DNA of 64,000 nucleotides, taken from the NCBI GenBank assembly GCA_033297075.1, contig MU858113.1, forward strand, positions 62,001-126,000, written 5' to 3'. The notes beneath the pieces are model-generated. The model saw only the letters and a list, made by a program, of their open reading frames with translations. It was not told where the DNA came from and searched no databases. This document shows positions 43,164 to 53,819 of the stretch, piece by piece (the first letter of the stretch is position 1; each line of letters begins with the position of its first letter). The DNA comes from Rhypophila decipiens. Taxonomy: Eukaryota > Ascomycota > Sordariomycetes > Sordariales > Naviculisporaceae. The position numbers were made by a program, and so were the translations under genes.

Positions 43164-44168
43164 TTTTCGAATGATGGGTGATTGGTCTTGTGTGTGATTA
43201 ATATGCGGGTCACTCGTTACGAAGAGAAGAGCAACAACTTGCAACGACACTCTGAATGGGCAGGACTCAGGAGTTGGGTATTATATGTCGGGGATATCAA
43301 GATAGCGAGCCACCCGTCGTTTAATGTTGTGCGACCAGACCATTGATTGTGATGCTTGCAAGTAGCATTGGATCTTGATGCCTATCCTGGTATAGACCCT
43401 GCCATTGGGTAGTCATTACCTATATATGCGTGACCGCTGCACAGTCAGCACCGGCCATTCTACATTCAGAACGTCAATGTACAGAAAAGAGTTCCATACC
43501 AATGATATTGGACCAACATGCATGCATAATACACCCCCGCGCGGCACAGGTATCTTGCATGTCTGCATCGGAACTCCTCAAACAAAGATGCCGGCATTCC
43601 ACAATCTGTGGTTCCAGGAGATAAGTAGGCTGCGAAACCGCAAGTCCCCGTCCGATCCCAGCCAGTAAGAGTATATCGCGGGGTTTCACTGCAGCCGCCG
43701 ACTATTGGACATCCTTCCGCAAGGGCAGGCACCCTGCGTAACAAGAAGCTTATCAATCCTTTGTGCAGGGGATTATCACCCAAAGCAGCTTGGTTGATAT
43801 CTGAACAGTATTTTATCGGGCATAGCCTCGGAATACTGGACGGCGTGTTGTCCGACAACGCCCCAATCTCAAGGGCAGTTGAGATACATGACCCAAACAT
43901 GGAGTTTTATGAGAACGCAGGATCGCTTGAATACCGCGCAACATTTGTTACGTCACCGCATGCTTCATAGTCTTATAATATCACTATACAGAAAGCTTTC
44001 TAGTTAGGGTATAGTCTCGTTTCGTCCAATGAAAATTCTTTTTATATTATTATTCATCATTTGGCAAGTTCTTGCACAGTATTACTGCACATCAGAAGAT
44101 CATATCCACATCGGTTTTCTTGTTCCTTTTATGCTCCAATCCTCACGCCCCCTCTAACATTAACAACT
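43164..44168. promoter_or_regulatory. MFS upstream region, no further gene seen
   Basis: This is the promoter of the MFS gene and 3' flank of the small gene at 44169. A 144-codon minus-strand frame (43466-43900) is present but has no domain character. Confidence 0.35.
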
Positions 44169-44648
44169 TCAAGGACGGCGTCTCCGAGTCGGAGGCACAA
44201 ACCCTAGATCATCCAACTCCTCTTGGGTCATCCCCACGTATGCCGGCCTTTCGCGGTCTTGCGTCCATCCACCATCCTCATCCGGCGAGGGGCTGTCGGC
44301 GGGATAAAAGTTCTCATCCAAAACGGAGATCGGCTCTTCAGTTTCATAAGTGACAGAAACAGAGGGGACGATAATGGGACGAGTTGGGTGGTTGGGAGGA
44401 CGAGGACCTGCCGGGCCTGTCGGCTCACGAGGGGGAGGACGGGGAGGGTTGGTACACTCGTAGCAGATGTCTTTGTACTTCTCGTCTGTGATGTCCTCGG
44501 CGGCCCACTCGAAGTTGGTGTTGTTACAGGGGGTTCCATCCTCGCGGGGGGTGCTGCAGGGGCGTGTCTCTTTTTTCTTGGTGTAGCCCGCCATGGCGTG
44601 GCCTTCAACACCACACATGACTCGTTGATTGAGGAAGACGTAGCACAT
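44169..44648 (-). CDS. Small Cys/Pro-rich hypothetical protein
   Basis: Single exon, 159 residues from the ATG at 44648. The N-terminal half holds several cysteines (VMCGVEG, RPCSTPREDGTPCNN, DICYECTNP) that could form a zinc-binding site. A Pro-rich linker (PPRPPPREPTGPAGPRPP) follows. The C-terminal half is acidic, ending in an RRRR stretch. There is no signal peptide or membrane segment. I do not recognise the family. Compositional regularity and an intact frame are the only support. Confidence 0.45.
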   Translation of the reverse strand: MCYVFLNQRVMCGVEGHAMAGYTKKKETRPCSTPREDGTPCNNTNFEWAAEDITDEKYKDICYECTNPPRPPPREPTGPAGPRPPNHPTRPIIVPSVSVTYETEEPISVLDENFYPADSPSPDEDGGWTQDRERPAYVGMTQEELDDLGFVPPTRRRRP

Positions 44649-45081
44649 TTTAACTAACTTGGTTAATTATATGAGTTGCTTAGACTTGGTTCGCTTTGTG
44701 AATCTATGTGATTCGTTTGCTTGCTGCCGATGATCAAGAAAGGCAAACAGCGAGGATATGGAGGCCATAATGTCTTTAAATATGAATCACAGTCGATGTG
44801 TTTGCGATATACTCGGTTCATGCGTAATTGGGAGAGGGATAAAAGGAGACCAATAAGCACTGTTCTCTGTAATTATAGGTATTAAAGAGTGTTTGTGATA
44901 ATAATAGATAATGACATTATACGTCAACAAAGGGACGGTTTATCCGACTTTATCTGAAATGTCTATTATAATGTTGGCGAGGCTTTGTCCAGGAAACAGT
45001 ACCTTTGTCAACCACTTACTGCTTGTAAGCGGGTCCATGCGAACCGTATCACTTCAAAGTCCGTCAACCACTATCCATGTA
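44649..45081. other. Intergenic up to the TIR element
   Basis: A/T-rich 5' flank of the small gene at 44169-44648, ending at the TA that borders the inverted-repeat unit. Nothing else seen. Confidence 0.35.
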
Positions 45082-45350
45082 CAGTAGAGACCGAAATGAG
45101 TGTCCAGAATTTTAATGTTCAAACATTCTCCGCACGGACCACTGATCCACGGCTCCGGCTCTACAGTGCGCTTCTTGGTACTCGCTCCGTACCGAGTACA
45201 AATCAGCCCAAATCTAGGCTCAGTTGTGGCTCCAAAATTAGCTGCTGCTGTGACGGTGGCGGACAGCCGCACTAGCCGCTTTTGGCAGGACACGTGTTTA
45301 CGCGGCTTGGTACTGCAAGGATCTAATGAAAACTCGATAGCTGCATAATC
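45082..45350 (+). repeat. Left long inverted repeat of the 4.4-kb unit
   Basis: The outermost 29 bp are best conserved; similarity with the right arm recurs at TTCTCCGCAC, GTGCG and CACTAGCCGCTTTTGGCAG and fades near 45350. No gene inside. Confidence 0.65.
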
Positions 45351-45463
45351 AGGCACCATCTCCTGGGGACAAAATCAACGAAGAACTCTGCTGATACCTT
45401 TGGAAAGTCAACTCTACAGAGCCCGAGACTTTCTAAAAAGCGAATGATTGTCGCTATGTTTGG

Positions 45464-48400
45464 TTAGATTACTTTCATTCCTTTCGGGGACCGGCGTAAT
45501 TTAACCCGCAACTTCTCCAGTATTTTCACCTTAGCTTTCGGCGGTGGTGGCCCGGTTGTAGCCGACGGACCTGCACACAAAGATTTAGTGGACGGAATAA
45601 GCAGTTATGGCCTCTAGACATACCTTTAGCATGCGGCAACAAATCCAGATTCTGCATAACACGTTGAGTTTTCCAATGAGACGGCCCTAGGGCAACCCGG
45701 AACCCAGACAGCGCCCGCTGATACATCGACTCGGCCTCTGTTAGCCGGCCTTGATCCGTGTAGAGGAGGCCCAAGTTGTTGACCGTATCAAGAGTCGATG
45801 TGTGGTCCCGTCCGAGCGCCTTCTCCGTGCCTTCCAGCGCCCGCTGATACATCGACTCGGCCTCTGTTAGCCGGCCTTGATCCCTGTAGAGGATGCCCAA
45901 GTTGTTGACCGTATCAAGAGTCGATGTGTGGTCCCGTCCGAGCGCCTTCTCCTTGCCTTCCAGCGCCCGCTGATACATCGACTCGGCCTCTGTTAGCCGG
46001 CCTTGATCCGTGTAGAGGAGGCCCAAGTTGTTGACCATACCAAGAGTCGATGTGTGGTCCCGTCCGAGCGCCTTCTCCGTGCCTTCCAGCGCCCGCTGAT
46101 ACATCGACTCGGCCTCTGTTAGCCGGCCTTGATCCCTGTAGAGGATGCCCAAGTTGTTGACCGTATCAAGAGTCGATGTGTGGTCCCGTCCGAGCGCCTT
46201 CTCCTTGCCTTCCAGCGCCCGCTGATACATCGACTCGGCCTCTGTTAGCCGGCCTTGATCCGTGTAGAGGAGGCCCAAGTTGTTGACCGTATCAAGAGTC
46301 GATGTGTGGTCCCGTCCGAGCGCCTTCTCCGTGCCTTCCAGCGCCCGCTGATACATCGACTCGGCCTCCGTCAGCCGTCCTTGATCCGCGTAGAGGAGGC
46401 CCAACATATGCATTGCGTCTATGGCCCCTGTGTCGTCAAAGCTGCGTCGCGCCTTATATATCTCTGCAATCCACCATGAGCACCTTTCCGCATGCGGGAG
46501 GAGCCGCCGCTGGATTACCCAATAGTCCTTGATTGTCCGGCTGGGTACCGATAACCCAACTACCATCACCGCCAGCCGCAGAACCTCTCTTTTCTCAGCG
46601 CCATCCTGTATGTGCGACGCCCATCTGTGCACCACCGGATGCATCATATGACTCCCCTGCACTGCTTCCTGAGACTCGATCATCGAGTACCGGAGCAGCA
46701 GTCGTACCGCGTCCAAGTACCGGACCTCGTTGCCTGCGACGTCACATAGCCATTCAGGCCACTGTTCTCTACCCTCCACAGCCGCCTGCAGCAGGCCATG
46801 CCAAAGGTCTCTGCCATCGACAAAGGCCCAGAGACGGAGCAGGTTCGCGGCGTTCTTGTTTTGTGCCTCGACCGCCTTGAACGATACGGTCCACGTTGTC
46901 GCGACGCTTCCCTGTTCGTAGTCCACCAGCGGCGAGCCCGACTCCCCGTCCAATCCCATCAGATCATCCCACTGCTGCTTGTAGAGTCGAACATACGACG
47001 CATTATCGAGCCCGGTCTCGCGGATATATGAGGCCGCCTGTGCCAGTGCGAGCGGAAGGCCGTCAAGCAGACCGAGTAGCTCTCTGCCAGCCTCGTCCAA
47101 AGCTATAGTCTATCAGCACCCGGCCGAACTCATATGCAGCGGAAACCTCACCTCCTTCTGCCCCGCGCCACTGCTGGAAAATAGCATTGGCCAGTTGTTC
47201 GTCGACACCTCTTAGCCGCGTCGACTCACCTAACTGTGCCAGTCGCGACAGTCGTGTCGTGATCAGCACCGACCCATGGTCGCCAGGCAGATACCGTCGG
47301 ACATCGTAGGCGCCCGTCTCGCTGCCGTGATCGACGTCTTGGTCAACGTTGTCGAAGATGAGGAGCCAGTCGCTGTTGTCCGGTTGCGCGAGCCAGTCCA
47401 ACACGTCGGCCGCCACAGTTTTGAGATCCTCCTCGCTATGCAGCAGAGCGTTCCTCCTCCTCTCAGAAACCTGGCCTTCCGGTATCCTGGCTGCACAGCT
47501 AGCAAGGCTCTGCCTTAGCCGGTCCTCCGATCGGCCATCCAGCCAGAAGACCGAGCTGAAAACGGCCTGGTGCCGTCGCGCGAAGTCGGCCGCTAGTTGT
47601 GTCTTCCCGATCCCACCAAGTCCGTAAAGAACAAATATTCGTCGCTGGATCTCTCGTGAGCGACATCGCGGGAGAAGGCACTCCTCGAGCTCTGCGGTAA
47701 CTGAAGGTCGGGCTACGAAGTGATTCGATACGGGAACGCCTTGCAGGCTAAACGATGTTCGGTACGGGCCGTAATCTGATGATTGCACCAGGAGTAAGCA
47801 AGCGATTGCACATAACTAGCTAGGAGAACTTCGGCCTCATCGAAGTGTTGCTCACCCTTTGATTCTTTATTGATTTCTTCTCGTAGCCGTCTAAAGGCCT
47901 TTTGTTTTCCCTCGCTGTAGATAAGCGGTAATTGGACGTCGAAGATGCCGAAAAGCGAGTATACCATGTCTTCTTCGCGTGTTGTCATACGCTTCTCGAT
48001 CCATGCTATTCGGTCATTAACACTGAAATCAGAAAGAGGACCACCTTGGAGGACCTTGAGGGGAATCCCCGTCACGTCGTGAATAACTCGCTCCAGAGTA
48101 ATCCTGTCCCCAAGGCGCGCTCCCTCCCTAGAGAAGAATTCGACCGATGTTGGAGCAATAAGCTCTTGAAGAGTCCACCCCCGGGTGAACCACCTGCTCG
48201 CTCGGAAAGCCGGCTCCCAAGACTTATCGTCAGCGTTGGACGAAGAGACTGAGACGTCCACGAGATAGGTGTAGCATTTGGTTGCATTGCGGTACCAACG
48301 AAACATTGAGTTGATTGCCTCCTGAAGCTCAACGCTGTTTGATTTGTCGATGCAGCATGTGTCGACCCAGAAGAATCTCAATCCATCGCGCCAGGCCTGA

Positions 48401-48585
48401 TCTCCGCAAAACCGAATCTTAGCATAGCCTGCTTTGTTCTTGCATATACCGTCCATCAATTCCCTGAAGAGGATCTCCCCGTGGCCCCATGTGTGTGACA
48501 GTATTGCATACGGCGGAATCTTGTTGTTGGGGAGATCCTCCGTCAACCGGACCTCGCCGGTATCATCGCGTTCCAACAGTCGCAT
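45464..48585 (-). CDS. HET / NB-ARC / TPR receptor-like protein
   Basis: Exons complement of 45464-45570, 45624-47102, 47152-47775 and 47856-48585 give 979 residues. The N-terminal HET domain (~1-165) shows YAILSHTWG, FFWVDTCCIDK and RGWTLQELIAP. NB-ARC has a P-loop GLGGIGKT at 295-302, a kinase-2 strand WLLIFDNVD and a sensor-like SVLITTR. The C-terminal part (~660-920) is a run of 42-residue TPR units (AESMYQRALEG, ALGRDHTSTL, NNLGLLYTDQGR) that are almost identical to each other. HET-NLR proteins trigger cell death in heterokaryon incompatibility and probably in defence; the repeats are the ligand-recognition part. Introns 1-3 each restore the frame. The gene lies within the TIR-bounded unit. 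Confidence 0.93.
45716..46471 (-). repeat. 126-bp tandem repeat array (TPR units), six copies
   Basis: Units start at 45716, 45842, 45968, 46094, 46220 and 46346 with an exact 126-bp period. Neighbouring units alternate between two variants (encoding EGTEK...LGLLYTDQ and EGKEK...LGILYRDQ), producing a 252-bp higher-order period. The inner copies are nearly identical, including synonymous positions. This indicates recent duplication or gene conversion. Confidence 0.95.
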
Positions 48586-49219
48586 TGCACAAGACCGCCA
48601 GGCTCAGCTCTATCTTCAGCTCTCCAAATGAACTTTCGGCGGTGGAAAATAGGGAGCAGGCGCCCGAACGAACGACTAATGTGCGACAGATCTGTCGGTA
48701 CAACTAATCAGCAGCTGAAACTGGAGCATCTGCCAGACAAACGAGATATACGTACCGTAAGCAGCTGTTGATATGTGTAGCGTGAGTCTCAGTCGGTCTG
48801 ATTGAGGATGTCGGAGGCTGTTGTCGTCGATGTCGTCGTCGTCGTCAAGAGGCCTCCGCCAACCCCGCACGTTGCACCTTGCACATTGGGCGTTTGTCCG
48901 CGCCGGGCGCCAGGAGGCAACCGCGCATAATTTGAGGCATCCTCATTGGTGGCTACAATAACGAGCATGAACAATGTCGCTTTTACCTGGAAAGACAAGC
49001 TCAACACTCAGATACTATGGCACTAATGAACAACTGTGCGGACGCTCGGCAGCGAGTACTTAGCGAGCAGTATTCCGACACAGTGTCTTCTTAGGCCATA
49101 TTCCCAGAGCGGAAAAGTTAGCAGTGTTTTTTCATTTCATCGCACACAGATCTGCGGTAGTTCAATTGAATATATTGACATTTGTGTTCGCCGCGTAAGC
49201 TGTTGCTTATGCAGTTATT
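48586..49219. promoter_or_regulatory. Upstream region of the HET gene, inside the TIR unit
   Basis: About 630 bp lie between the HET start codon and the right inverted repeat. It contains a (GTCGTC)-like run near 48825-48846. No gene. Confidence 0.4.
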
Positions 49220-49493
49220 GAATCATCGTCACATCGTTATAGTACGGATATGCAGTCTCGGATTTCTTCGGGTCTTGAAGGCACCTGTCAGCCGCCGTGC
49301 AACCGCGACACTGCCAGAAGCGGCTAGTGGATCCGTGCTGCAGCTGTTCCGGTTGCGGCCACTTTTGAAGCTGCTTGTAGCTGAACGGAATAGGTACCCG
49401 ACGCACTGTGTCGACTGTGGCCAAGCCTGGAACTGATCTGTGCGGAGAAAGATTAAACAATAGGATTCTGGACACTGATTTCGGCCCCTACTG
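49220..49493 (-). repeat. Right long inverted repeat of the 4.4-kb unit
   Basis: Reverse-complement counterpart of 45082-45350; its outer end is CTACTG followed by TA. A short frame across it resembles the corresponding frame in the left arm, which only reflects the shared repeat. Confidence 0.65.
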
Positions 49494-50182
49494 TATACAT
49501 TTGTACATAACGACAGAAAAGTAAAATTCAAAGTCTCGAAATCATATGTTCTTTGTTTGTTTCTAACGGTACTTTTGTTGGATTTTGGTCATCTTTGCTC
49601 GATATCACGGCCGCAAACCTCCCAAGTGACATGGACTCAAGAGGAAACTCGCCCACCTTTTGCCAAATGAGGCTGGACGAACCCAACCATGGAAAGTCTA
49701 GTTCCAGTTGTGCGACCTCGATACCCCATTCAAGCCTCGTGTGTGGGACCGCGTGCAACGTCCACAGTGGCGTCAGAATATCAACCTGACAAAGTACAAA
49801 GGTCCGGCCGTCCCGTCCCGGGAAAGCAATCTAGATACAGACGAGTAAGAGAGCTAAGACACGAGGAAAGTTCAAGATGCCTTGTTCCAGTTTCCATCAT
49901 CTGTTCAAGTGTCACAAGCGAGTAATCGTGGCTGTAGAAGCAATCAAAAGACAATATCAGTCGCTCGCATGAGACAGAAAGAAATCATTTTATGGTACAT
50001 ATGCTGACAATCAGCTTCTATCTTATTGATGCATCAAGTTGGCGAAAGAAAACAGAGGACAGAATTTCAAGGTAGGGGAGGGCTTAGCGGCATTGACTCC
50101 GGACCTGGCTTCAACCATGTTTTCCGCATTTTGCAACGAACCCCCCTCTTCAAGCTGAAAAGAACCAGATGTCTTGACGAAC
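49494..50182. other. Intergenic, no gene seen
   Basis: 3' flank of the GPI-type gene and flank of the TIR unit. Nothing recognised. Confidence 0.35.
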
Positions 50183-50950
50183 TCAGAGCCAAAGAGCCCC
50201 CATACTAAAGGCGGCTAGGAGAGCAACGAGTCCTCCGAGCTGAGACTCCGCGTGAATCAAGACTCTGGCGGACGAGGTCGTGGTCGTGGTCGCGGTCGAA
50301 GACGCGTCGGTCCCTATGCCTGTGCCTGTAGGCGCCTGAGTCGGGGCCAGCGACGAACTGATGCCACTACTGGGCGCAAGCGTGGCCCCAGCAGCCGAGC
50401 TTGAAGAGGACGTAATCGAGCTCCCCGAGTCCGGTGACTGGCCGTCAATATTCAAAAAGAAGGTCGCATTCGAAACCTCCCCATCTCTCTCAAAACTAGC
50501 CCAACTCTCCCGTCCCCCATTGAGACTCGCACACGCCTCAAACATGGAATTGCTCGCGCACATGCGCAACCCATCACTAAAAACTCCCCCACCAGGATTG
50601 GTACACGAGACCATGAGCTGGCTAATCACACTCGCAAGATTGTCAAAGAATGTCTGCGCATTGTCGTCGTCGCCGTTGTCGGCCCATAAACAAGCGCGGC
50701 AGTTGTGGATGTATCCGTACCAGGCGCCTGGCTTGTCGTTGGAGAGACACACGCAGTCGCGGAATTCGTTGACTGTTCCTGTTACGGGCGCCTGGCATTC
50801 CGCCATTTTGTCGGTGATGGGGGAGCAGCCGCATTGGGCGAGCTTGTCGGGGCCTGCGGGGGCGGATTTTGCGTTGGATGGTCCGCCGGGCCCGCCGGCG
50901 AGGACGAGGGTCCCGGTTAGGAGGAGGTGGATGAGAGATGGGACGCGCAT
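50183..50950 (-). CDS. Secreted Cys-rich GPI-type cell-wall protein
   Basis: Single exon, 255 residues from the ATG at 50950, which starts a signal peptide (MRVPSLIHLLLTGTLVLAGG). The mature region carries about nine cysteines in a first module (QCGCSPITDKMAECQ, DCVCLSN, NCRACLWA, SCTNPGG, MCASNSMFEACAS). It is followed by a Ser/Thr/Pro stalk (ITSSSSSAAG, TATTTTTSS) and a final hydrophobic segment (LVALLAAFSMGALWL) fitting a GPI signal. It is probably attached to the plasma membrane or wall. The exact family is not recognised. Three of its plus-strand shadow frames are antisense to this gene and not real. Confidence 0.75.
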   Translation of the reverse strand: MRVPSLIHLLLTGTLVLAGGPGGPSNAKSAPAGPDKLAQCGCSPITDKMAECQAPVTGTVNEFRDCVCLSNDKPGAWYGYIHNCRACLWADNGDDDNAQTFFDNLASVISQLMVSCTNPGGGVFSDGLRMCASNSMFEACASLNGGRESWASFERDGEVSNATFFLNIDGQSPDSGSSITSSSSSAAGATLAPSSGISSSLAPTQAPTGTGIGTDASSTATTTTTSSARVLIHAESQLGGLVALLAAFSMGALWL

Positions 50951-51966
50951 TTTTGGTATTGGTTTGGTTGTTTTTGATGAATGAAATGGGGAAAGAGGAG
51001 TTGGCACTCGTCGCGTGATATTATAAAAGAGTAAAGGGATGAGCACAGGTTCCGTGCATCGAGTGAGGTTGATCCTTCACAGTGGAGCCGAGTGGCGATC
51101 CCGAGGCACTGGGAAATTACCTGGTCTTGGCGCCCAGGGCCGGGAATCTCAAGGCAAGGCGACAGGGGTTTGAATCCGTCAAGGGGTTTTCCTCTGAATA
51201 ACCGTAGGATAACCGTAGGATAACCGTAGGATGACCGTAGGATAACCATAGGATACCACGTACTTGAGTCTTGCATGGATGACCTTTTGGTATTATACAA
51301 ACGTCTCATATGCCACCGAGAAGGGTTCTTTGACCGAGAAAGGGAAACAGGAAACTCAAGCACCACACTAAAGTTCGATTTCTGGTCCATGCAGTCAATC
51401 GGGCCAGTCAGTGCAATTAAGACCACACCAGGCCTTAATTATCCTGCTTTTTTACTTGTGTTTTGCAGACCGGTCTGGGTTTACTAGTTGGCCGGTTAGC
51501 TGGCTAGCTGACTCCCTTCCATGCTCCAGCTTAGTAGCCAGGACCTGCACAGCTTAATAACTATTCAACAACAGTCGTTAACCGGTTTTTTACGTGGTAG
51601 TCTACCATCAACGGACACCCGCTTCAAACATTATTCTCAGCGCAACTCCGGGTTGCAGTTGCCATGTTCTGAGCACGCATATATACCCTAATACGAACGA
51701 GAGGTGTTCAATGCCAAGACATCAGTCCACCCTCTCGAAGAAAGCAAGGGATATCTGCGGATCTCAGTCCAAACAGATCGTCGATACATTCGAGGAGACC
51801 TGATATAAGCTGTGAGCATGCATTTCCAGCCGTATAACAAATTGACCAAGGCCCTCAGTCCTCTGCCAGCAAATCACACGCCTTTCTAACCTTGTCCGAG
51901 GTATCCTTTATCTAGCAACAAGCATGATGTCAGTAAAGAGCTGTAAAACAACACCAAGCTGCCTGT
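50951..51966. other. Intergenic with a short tandem repeat
   Basis: This contains the promoter of the GPI-type gene, an 11-bp tandem array (51198-51252, separate entry) and, just before it, a GGTTTGAATCC block that resembles a degenerate B box. No gene was recognised. Confidence 0.4.
51198..51252. repeat. 11-bp tandem repeat, five copies
   Basis: ATAACCGTAGG is repeated five times head to tail, the fourth copy with ATG for ATA and the fifth with CCATAGG. A sixth copy breaks off. Confidence 0.9.
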
Positions 51967-53036
51967 CTAGCCCTGTACCGCCTCATCCAGTTTACCAATA
52001 AGGGCAGCCTGACAGAGGCGGGCTAAAAAGCAAAAAGAATATAAACATACCAAATGCTTCTGAAACAATTCAAAGTGATGACCGTCAACTTGCCAATTCG
52101 CAACAATAAATCCATGTCCTGCCCCTCCCCCACAAGCAAACAGGCTATCCCAGCCCAAGGTCCTATCATGGCGGAGGAAATCGGTCATGACTCTGGGTGG
52201 TCGCCCGCTATTTTCTTCCAGCCTGCTGCTGCAAATATCATCCGCGTTGGTGGTGCTACTGTTTCCAGAAACAGAAACAGAAGCAATGGGGATATATTTT
52301 GTTGCGTACAAGAGCACAGCTGGCGGTGGTTGTTGCTGGTCCTCATCTGCTTTGTCGGGTCTGAGTAAAAGGTTGCTTTTAGAATTCTGCAACCCCCAGG
52401 CAAGACTATCTTTGTTCATCCAGTCCATCATGCGGAGGATCTTGTTCCGCGCTTCGGCTTCAGTATCACTGTCACCGCCGGCTGATGAACCGACTAGGAT
52501 ATCAACGGGCATTTCAGCGTGGACTGTATCTGGCGGGCCCCAGTACGGATAGAGCGTGTCGATCATGACCAGCCCTGTTACCTGAATTTTGGGGCGTCGT
52601 CTCTTGTTGCGATCGGCGGCACTGGGGTTGTCATCAGAGTTGATCACCCGGGCGACCTCGAGGGCTAGCTGGCCGCCCACTGACCAGCCTGAGAATTTGT
52701 CAGCGGCGTTCACCGTCGAGATTGAACATGATACGCAGCTTGCTCACCACCAACGAGAATCTCTCTCATCCTACTTCCTCTCATAGTAGGAGCAACTGTG
52801 GCGCAAATCACACCCACATATTCATCAACCAGTGTCTGGATGCCGCCTTTCCATTTGGTCTCGCTGTCGAACCACGGATTGCGGATCCCATATACTGGCC
52901 GCCCCAGGTCTTGGAGCTTGAAGTAGTCAAGGATACCGCCTCCCGCGGCATGAATCAGGAAGAGAGGTGATCGGTTGGGATCTCCTTTTTGGATGAGAGT
53001 TGGGTTGGCGGCAAGGTTGGGGTCGTTGGATCCCAT
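51967..53036 (-). CDS. Stand-alone type I-like thioesterase
   Basis: Exons complement of 51967-52008, 52051-52688 and 52748-53036 give 322 residues. The alpha/beta-hydrolase fold of PKS/NRPS thioesterases is visible: FLIHAAGGG (~26-34, oxyanion strand), nucleophile Ser99 in GWSVGGQLALEVA (restored by the first intron), LVMIDTLYP with the acid, and the catalytic His301 in DGHHFELF. The second intron (42 nt, GTATGT...CTGTCAG) is in frame and could also be read through; the spliced version ends FQKHLAALIGKLDEAVQG, which looks better. It is transcribed away from the PKS, which lacks its own TE, so release of the polyketide from the ACP by this enzyme in trans is likely. Editing of misprimed intermediates is an alternative. 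Confidence 0.85.
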
Positions 53037-53808
53037 CTTGACTACCGTCGGAGGCCTTTGCTACCTACTCAGCGAAGAAAATGGTTGTGTTGAGGGTTCT
53101 GGTTTGGTTTACTTGTCAAGAATGACTGTTAGATATGTCCGATGCCGTCTTGGGTTGAGCTGCGAACTGCGTACCGGGGCACGATTGGATGGATGGAGAT
53201 GGCGTAGTATTGGAGTTTGGCTTGGCTCAGTTTGTCTAATCTCATGTCTCATTCAAATGAGATTATGAGAGATGACAAAGGAGGAATGGGCGAGGCAGGT
53301 ATTGACGTATCCTCGGTGCAAAACAGAGCAGTTGACTTGTTCCCAGCCTGCTATCATGGACAGTGACAAATCTGAATGTAACGAATATAAACAGAGGTAG
53401 AATCAGCGAATATCATTGACCCCTCGTAACAGAAGAGATAGAGAACCTGCTCCACAGTCCGAAGCGTGTAAGACTCGGAGCTGGCAGAGTGGAGCGCGTG
53501 GAGCCATAAGACGAAGGCCGGGGGAGACGAAGTTGTGGTCCTCAATTGCTGTGTCGATCAGATAAACGCCGAAACTTTTCGGCGATGGGAAAGGAAAGTG
53601 GGAACTGGGTACATGGTCTCCGTGAAAATGCCCAGGCTTTCCTCGATGCTACCAAATAACAAGGAACATGTATTGAACGGCCAGCGGCCCCGGCATGGGG
53701 CGATATCCTACTTGATGAATGCCATTCCCGCCAAGACAGGAGCCCCCATCTCGGACCATACCTAGCTGCGGATGATAAATCAGCGCAAGTCGAGCGGTAC
53801 CTTGCCGT

Positions 53809-53819
53809 CGGATGATCCG
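53809..53819. promoter_or_regulatory. CGG-N5-CCG inverted site 1
   Basis: CGGATGATCCG. Inverted CGG triplets with a 5-bp spacer are a typical target of fungal Zn2Cys6 dimers. It lies 773 bp from the thioesterase start. Confidence 0.35.

Larger units (their letters stand above)
45082..49493. mobile_element. TIR-bounded 4.4-kb unit carrying an NLR gene
   Basis: The left end (CAGTAGAGACCGAAATGAG...) and the reverse complement of the right end (CAGTAGGGGCCGAAATCAG...) agree at 26 of the first 29 bases. They remain alignable, with increasing divergence, for about 270 bp (shared TTTCTCCGCAC and CACTAGCCGCTT blocks). Both ends are directly flanked by TA (45080-45081 and 49494-49495), as expected for Tc1/mariner/pogo-type insertion. 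No transposase frame lies inside. The only gene is the HET/NB-ARC/TPR gene. Either this is a non-autonomous element with a captured gene, or two deleted copies in opposite orientation flank it by chance. Confidence 0.55.

Noticed and set aside
43466..43900. 144-codon minus-strand frame with several cysteines.
   Set aside because: No signal peptide, no family resemblance and irregular composition; most likely chance.
45716..46471. Regular repeat array considered as a CRISPR-like or satellite structure.
   Set aside because: The repeats are contiguous, translate into TPR units and lie within a gene; there are no spacers.
51080..51180. tRNA-Leu/Ser-like segment (AGCCGAGTGG ... GGTTTGAATCC).
   Set aside because: The A box does not fit, the B box has a mismatch and no arms pair. 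At most a decayed relic.
52054..52786. Several plus-strand frames of 65-121 codons.
   Set aside because: Antisense shadows of the thioesterase, whose active-site motifs are unambiguous on the other strand.
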